Positions 42,547-43,852 of a DNA stretch of 43,852 nt are shown here, piece by piece (the first letter of the stretch is position 1; each line of letters begins with the position of its first letter). Made by a program: the position numbers and the translations under genes. This stretch comes from Nitrosomonadales bacterium (lineage in GTDB: Bacteria; Pseudomonadota; Gammaproteobacteria; Burkholderiales; SG8-39): the NCBI GenBank assembly GCA_005240145.1, contig SBAS01000097.1, forward strand, positions 1 to 43,852, read 5' to 3'. Under the pieces are notes generated by a model, which ran no database searches, was not told the origin of the DNA, and was given only the letters and a program-made list of their open reading frames with translations.

Positions 42547-42807
42547 ATGAAAACGCTCATCGCATTGACGCTCGCCGCCGGACTCGGCATCGGCTCTCTC
42601 GCCGCCGTGCAGGCCAAGCTGCCACCCGCGCCGGCCAAGAGCGACGCGGAAAAGGCAGCCGAGGCCGACAAAGCCGCCGCCGCCAAGGCGAAAGACGCCG
42701 AGCTGAATGCCAAGGCGCAGGACAAGGCCGTCGCCAATTACAAGAAAAACAAGGGCATCGCAGATCCCAAGACGTCGGCGGCCACGACCTCGGGCAAGAA
42801 AAAGTAG
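42547..42807 (+). CDS. Small Ala/Lys-rich exported protein after fdhC
   Basis: The 86-residue product has a signal peptide (LIALTLAAGLGIGSLAAVQA) followed by a highly charged helical stretch of Ala, Lys, Asp and Glu, ending KTSAATTSGKKK. No domain is recognised. It starts 15 bp after the cytochrome b gene with a GGGGAACGAGG run ahead, so it is the last gene of the fdh operon. Low-complexity composition makes a structural or chaperone-like role possible. It ends 15 bp from the convergent MFS gene. Confidence 0.75.
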   Translation: MKTLIALTLAAGLGIGSLAAVQAKLPPAPAKSDAEKAAEADKAAAAKAKDAELNAKAQDKAVANYKKNKGIADPKTSAATTSGKKK

Positions 42808-42822
42808 CTAGGGCCCGCGCCG

Positions 42823-43852
42823 TCAGGTTTTTTCTTCGGGCGGCTTGATGTGGCGAAACGCCGCCAGTAGCAGAAGGTCGTAGAAGATCTTCAGACCCCC
42901 GCACAACAGCAGCGGCCAGATCTGGTAGCCGGCCGCGAACAGCGCGCCCGCAAGCACCGGGCTGGCAGCCGAAGCGAGGCTGCGCGGCACGGCGGTAACG
43001 CTCGCAGCGGCGGGCCGTTCGGCTTCCGTCACCACCGCCATCACGTAGGAAGAGCGCGTCGGCACGTCCATCTGCGATAGCGCGGCGCGCACCAGCAGCA
43101 GCCCCAGCGCCCATTCGACGGAGGGCGCAAACGCCGCGGCGATGAGGCACAGGCTGGAGGGGATGTGCGTGTACACCATGGTATTCACCAGGCCGATGCG
43201 CGCGCCGATCCAGGCCGCGACCGGGAAGGAAAAGGCCGAGAGCGTCCCGGTCCAGAAAAAGAACAGGCTCGCCGCGGTGAGCGAGAGCTCGAAGCGCTCG
43301 AACAGCCAGAGCGCGAGCAGCGACTGGACGACGAAGCCGCCGGCGAATGCGTCGATGCTGAAAAGCGCCGCCAGCTTGTAGACGATGCCGCGCGACTGAC
43401 CGAGAGCCGGGGCTACTCTTGTTTTTCCAGTTCGAACTAAAACAGGTATCCGGCTGTAGATGACGCCGCCGAGCACCCCGAGGACGGCATAGGCGACGAA
43501 CATGATCTTGATCGCCGCAATCAATCCGATGTCCAGCGGCGCAAGCCATTCCGGCGCGCCCGCGAGCAGCGAACCGAATGCACCGGCCAGGGCGCCGATC
43601 AGGCTGTAGCGGGCGAAGGCGTGGGTCCGGACGGCCGGTGCGACCGCCCCCGAGAGCACCGCGTGCTCGAGCGGCACGAAGATGCTGGTGCTGCCCCCGG
43701 ACGGATTGATCGTACCGATGAAAGCCACCAGCAGCAGGATCGCGTAGTCGCTCGCGGCCGCGTAGGCGAGCCCGGTGGCGGACATGAGAGCCGAGGCAGC
43801 CACCAGGAGCACGCGGTGGTCGCGGCCGCCGCCGAGCAGCCCGATGCCGAGC
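42823..43852 (-). CDS. MFS transporter, 3' part only
   Basis: The gene enters from beyond the right edge; 343 codons are inside the window with no start. The residues show about nine membrane helices and loop signatures of a major facilitator (ARYSLIGALAGAFGSLLAG, RAALSQMDVPTRSSYVMAVV). The segment IGTINPSGGSTSIFVPLEHAVLSG is distinctive. The protein ends with FRHIKPPEEKT. The substrate cannot be assigned. It is convergent with the fdh operon, 15 bp apart, with no clear terminator between them. Confidence 0.85.
   Translation of the reverse strand, partial: LGIGLLGGGRDHRVLLVAASALMSATGLAYAAASDYAILLLVAFIGTINPSGGSTSIFVPLEHAVLSGAVAPAVRTHAFARYSLIGALAGAFGSLLAGAPEWLAPLDIGLIAAIKIMFVAYAVLGVLGGVIYSRIPVLVRTGKTRVAPALGQSRGIVYKLAALFSIDAFAGGFVVQSLLALWLFERFELSLTAASLFFFWTGTLSAFSFPVAAWIGARIGLVNTMVYTHIPSSLCLIAAAFAPSVEWALGLLLVRAALSQMDVPTRSSYVMAVVTEAERPAAASVTAVPRSLASAASPVLAGALFAAGYQIWPLLLCGGLKIFYDLLLLAAFRHIKPPEEKT

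Noticed and set aside
1-43852. CRISPR arrays, tRNA or rRNA genes, prophage or integrase genes
   Set aside because: No regularly spaced repeats, no tRNA- or rRNA-like stretches and no phage or integrase reading frames were seen; the only mobile trace is the IS3 remnant.

Overview
This is a gene-dense, high-GC stretch of bacterial chromosome. Gene content and order (selenoneine genes, tesA/ybbA/ybbP, a complete ccmABCDEFGHI set, and a DUF3305/DUF3306-linked formate dehydrogenase operon) suggest a respiring betaproteobacterium, probably of the Burkholderiales or a neighbouring order. That placement is an inference from gene content. I saw no rRNA, tRNA or CRISPR array, and no gene-free stretch longer than about 300 bases.

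Layout. Positions 1-2278 hold a selenoneine cluster: the 5' end of senB leaves the window on the minus strand, and senA-senC read away from it. Positions 2265-7401 carry tesA, divergent to and overlapping the lipoprotein-type ABC exporter pair ybbA/ybbP (ybbP is frameshifted), then rmuC. Positions 7409-10790 (minus) hold ctaA, a thiol-dioxygenase-like gene, moeA and mobA. Positions 10838-17564 (minus) are a compact System I cytochrome c maturation operon, ccmA to ccmI.

Directly upstream of ccm, and on the same strand, lies the most interesting block (17581-28609). In transcription order it encodes a tetrahaem cytochrome c, a fusion of cyclic-nucleotide-binding-like domains with a multi-[4Fe-4S] ferredoxin, a membrane cytochrome b with two 14-residue-spaced His pairs, a membrane-anchored decahaem cytochrome with a duplicated cysteine-rich N-terminus, a pentahaem cytochrome (frameshifted here), an outer-membrane beta-barrel, a membrane-anchored FAD/[2Fe-2S] NAD(P)H-type reductase and a degenerate cyclase-FHA protein. 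Together they carry 19 CXXCH motifs and parts for every compartment from cytoplasm to outer membrane. I infer a trans-envelope electron-transfer system whose substrate is unknown. The ccm genes next to it would supply haem attachment. A 16-bp dyad overlapping a plausible promoter lies at its head.

Positions 28794-30760 are an accessory patch: an MFS transporter, a truncated IS3-type transposase end and a VapBC-like toxin-antitoxin pair. From 30738 to 42807 the genes serve formate oxidation: an acyl-CoA-dehydrogenase-like gene, fdhD and moaA on the minus strand, and divergently DUF3305, DUF3306, a 699-residue polyferredoxin, a TorD-type chaperone, a small Tat-signal protein, fdhA, fdhB, a small lipoprotein, the cytochrome b subunit and a small Ala/Lys-rich exported protein. 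moaA, mobA, moeA and fdhD supply or activate the molybdenum cofactor. FdhA has cysteine, not selenocysteine, at its active site, so selenophosphate made by SenC is not needed for this enzyme. The window ends inside a second MFS transporter gene on the minus strand.

Two frameshifts (about 4746-4756 and about 22590-22597) break otherwise well-conserved genes. Sequencing or assembly error is at least as likely as real inactivation.
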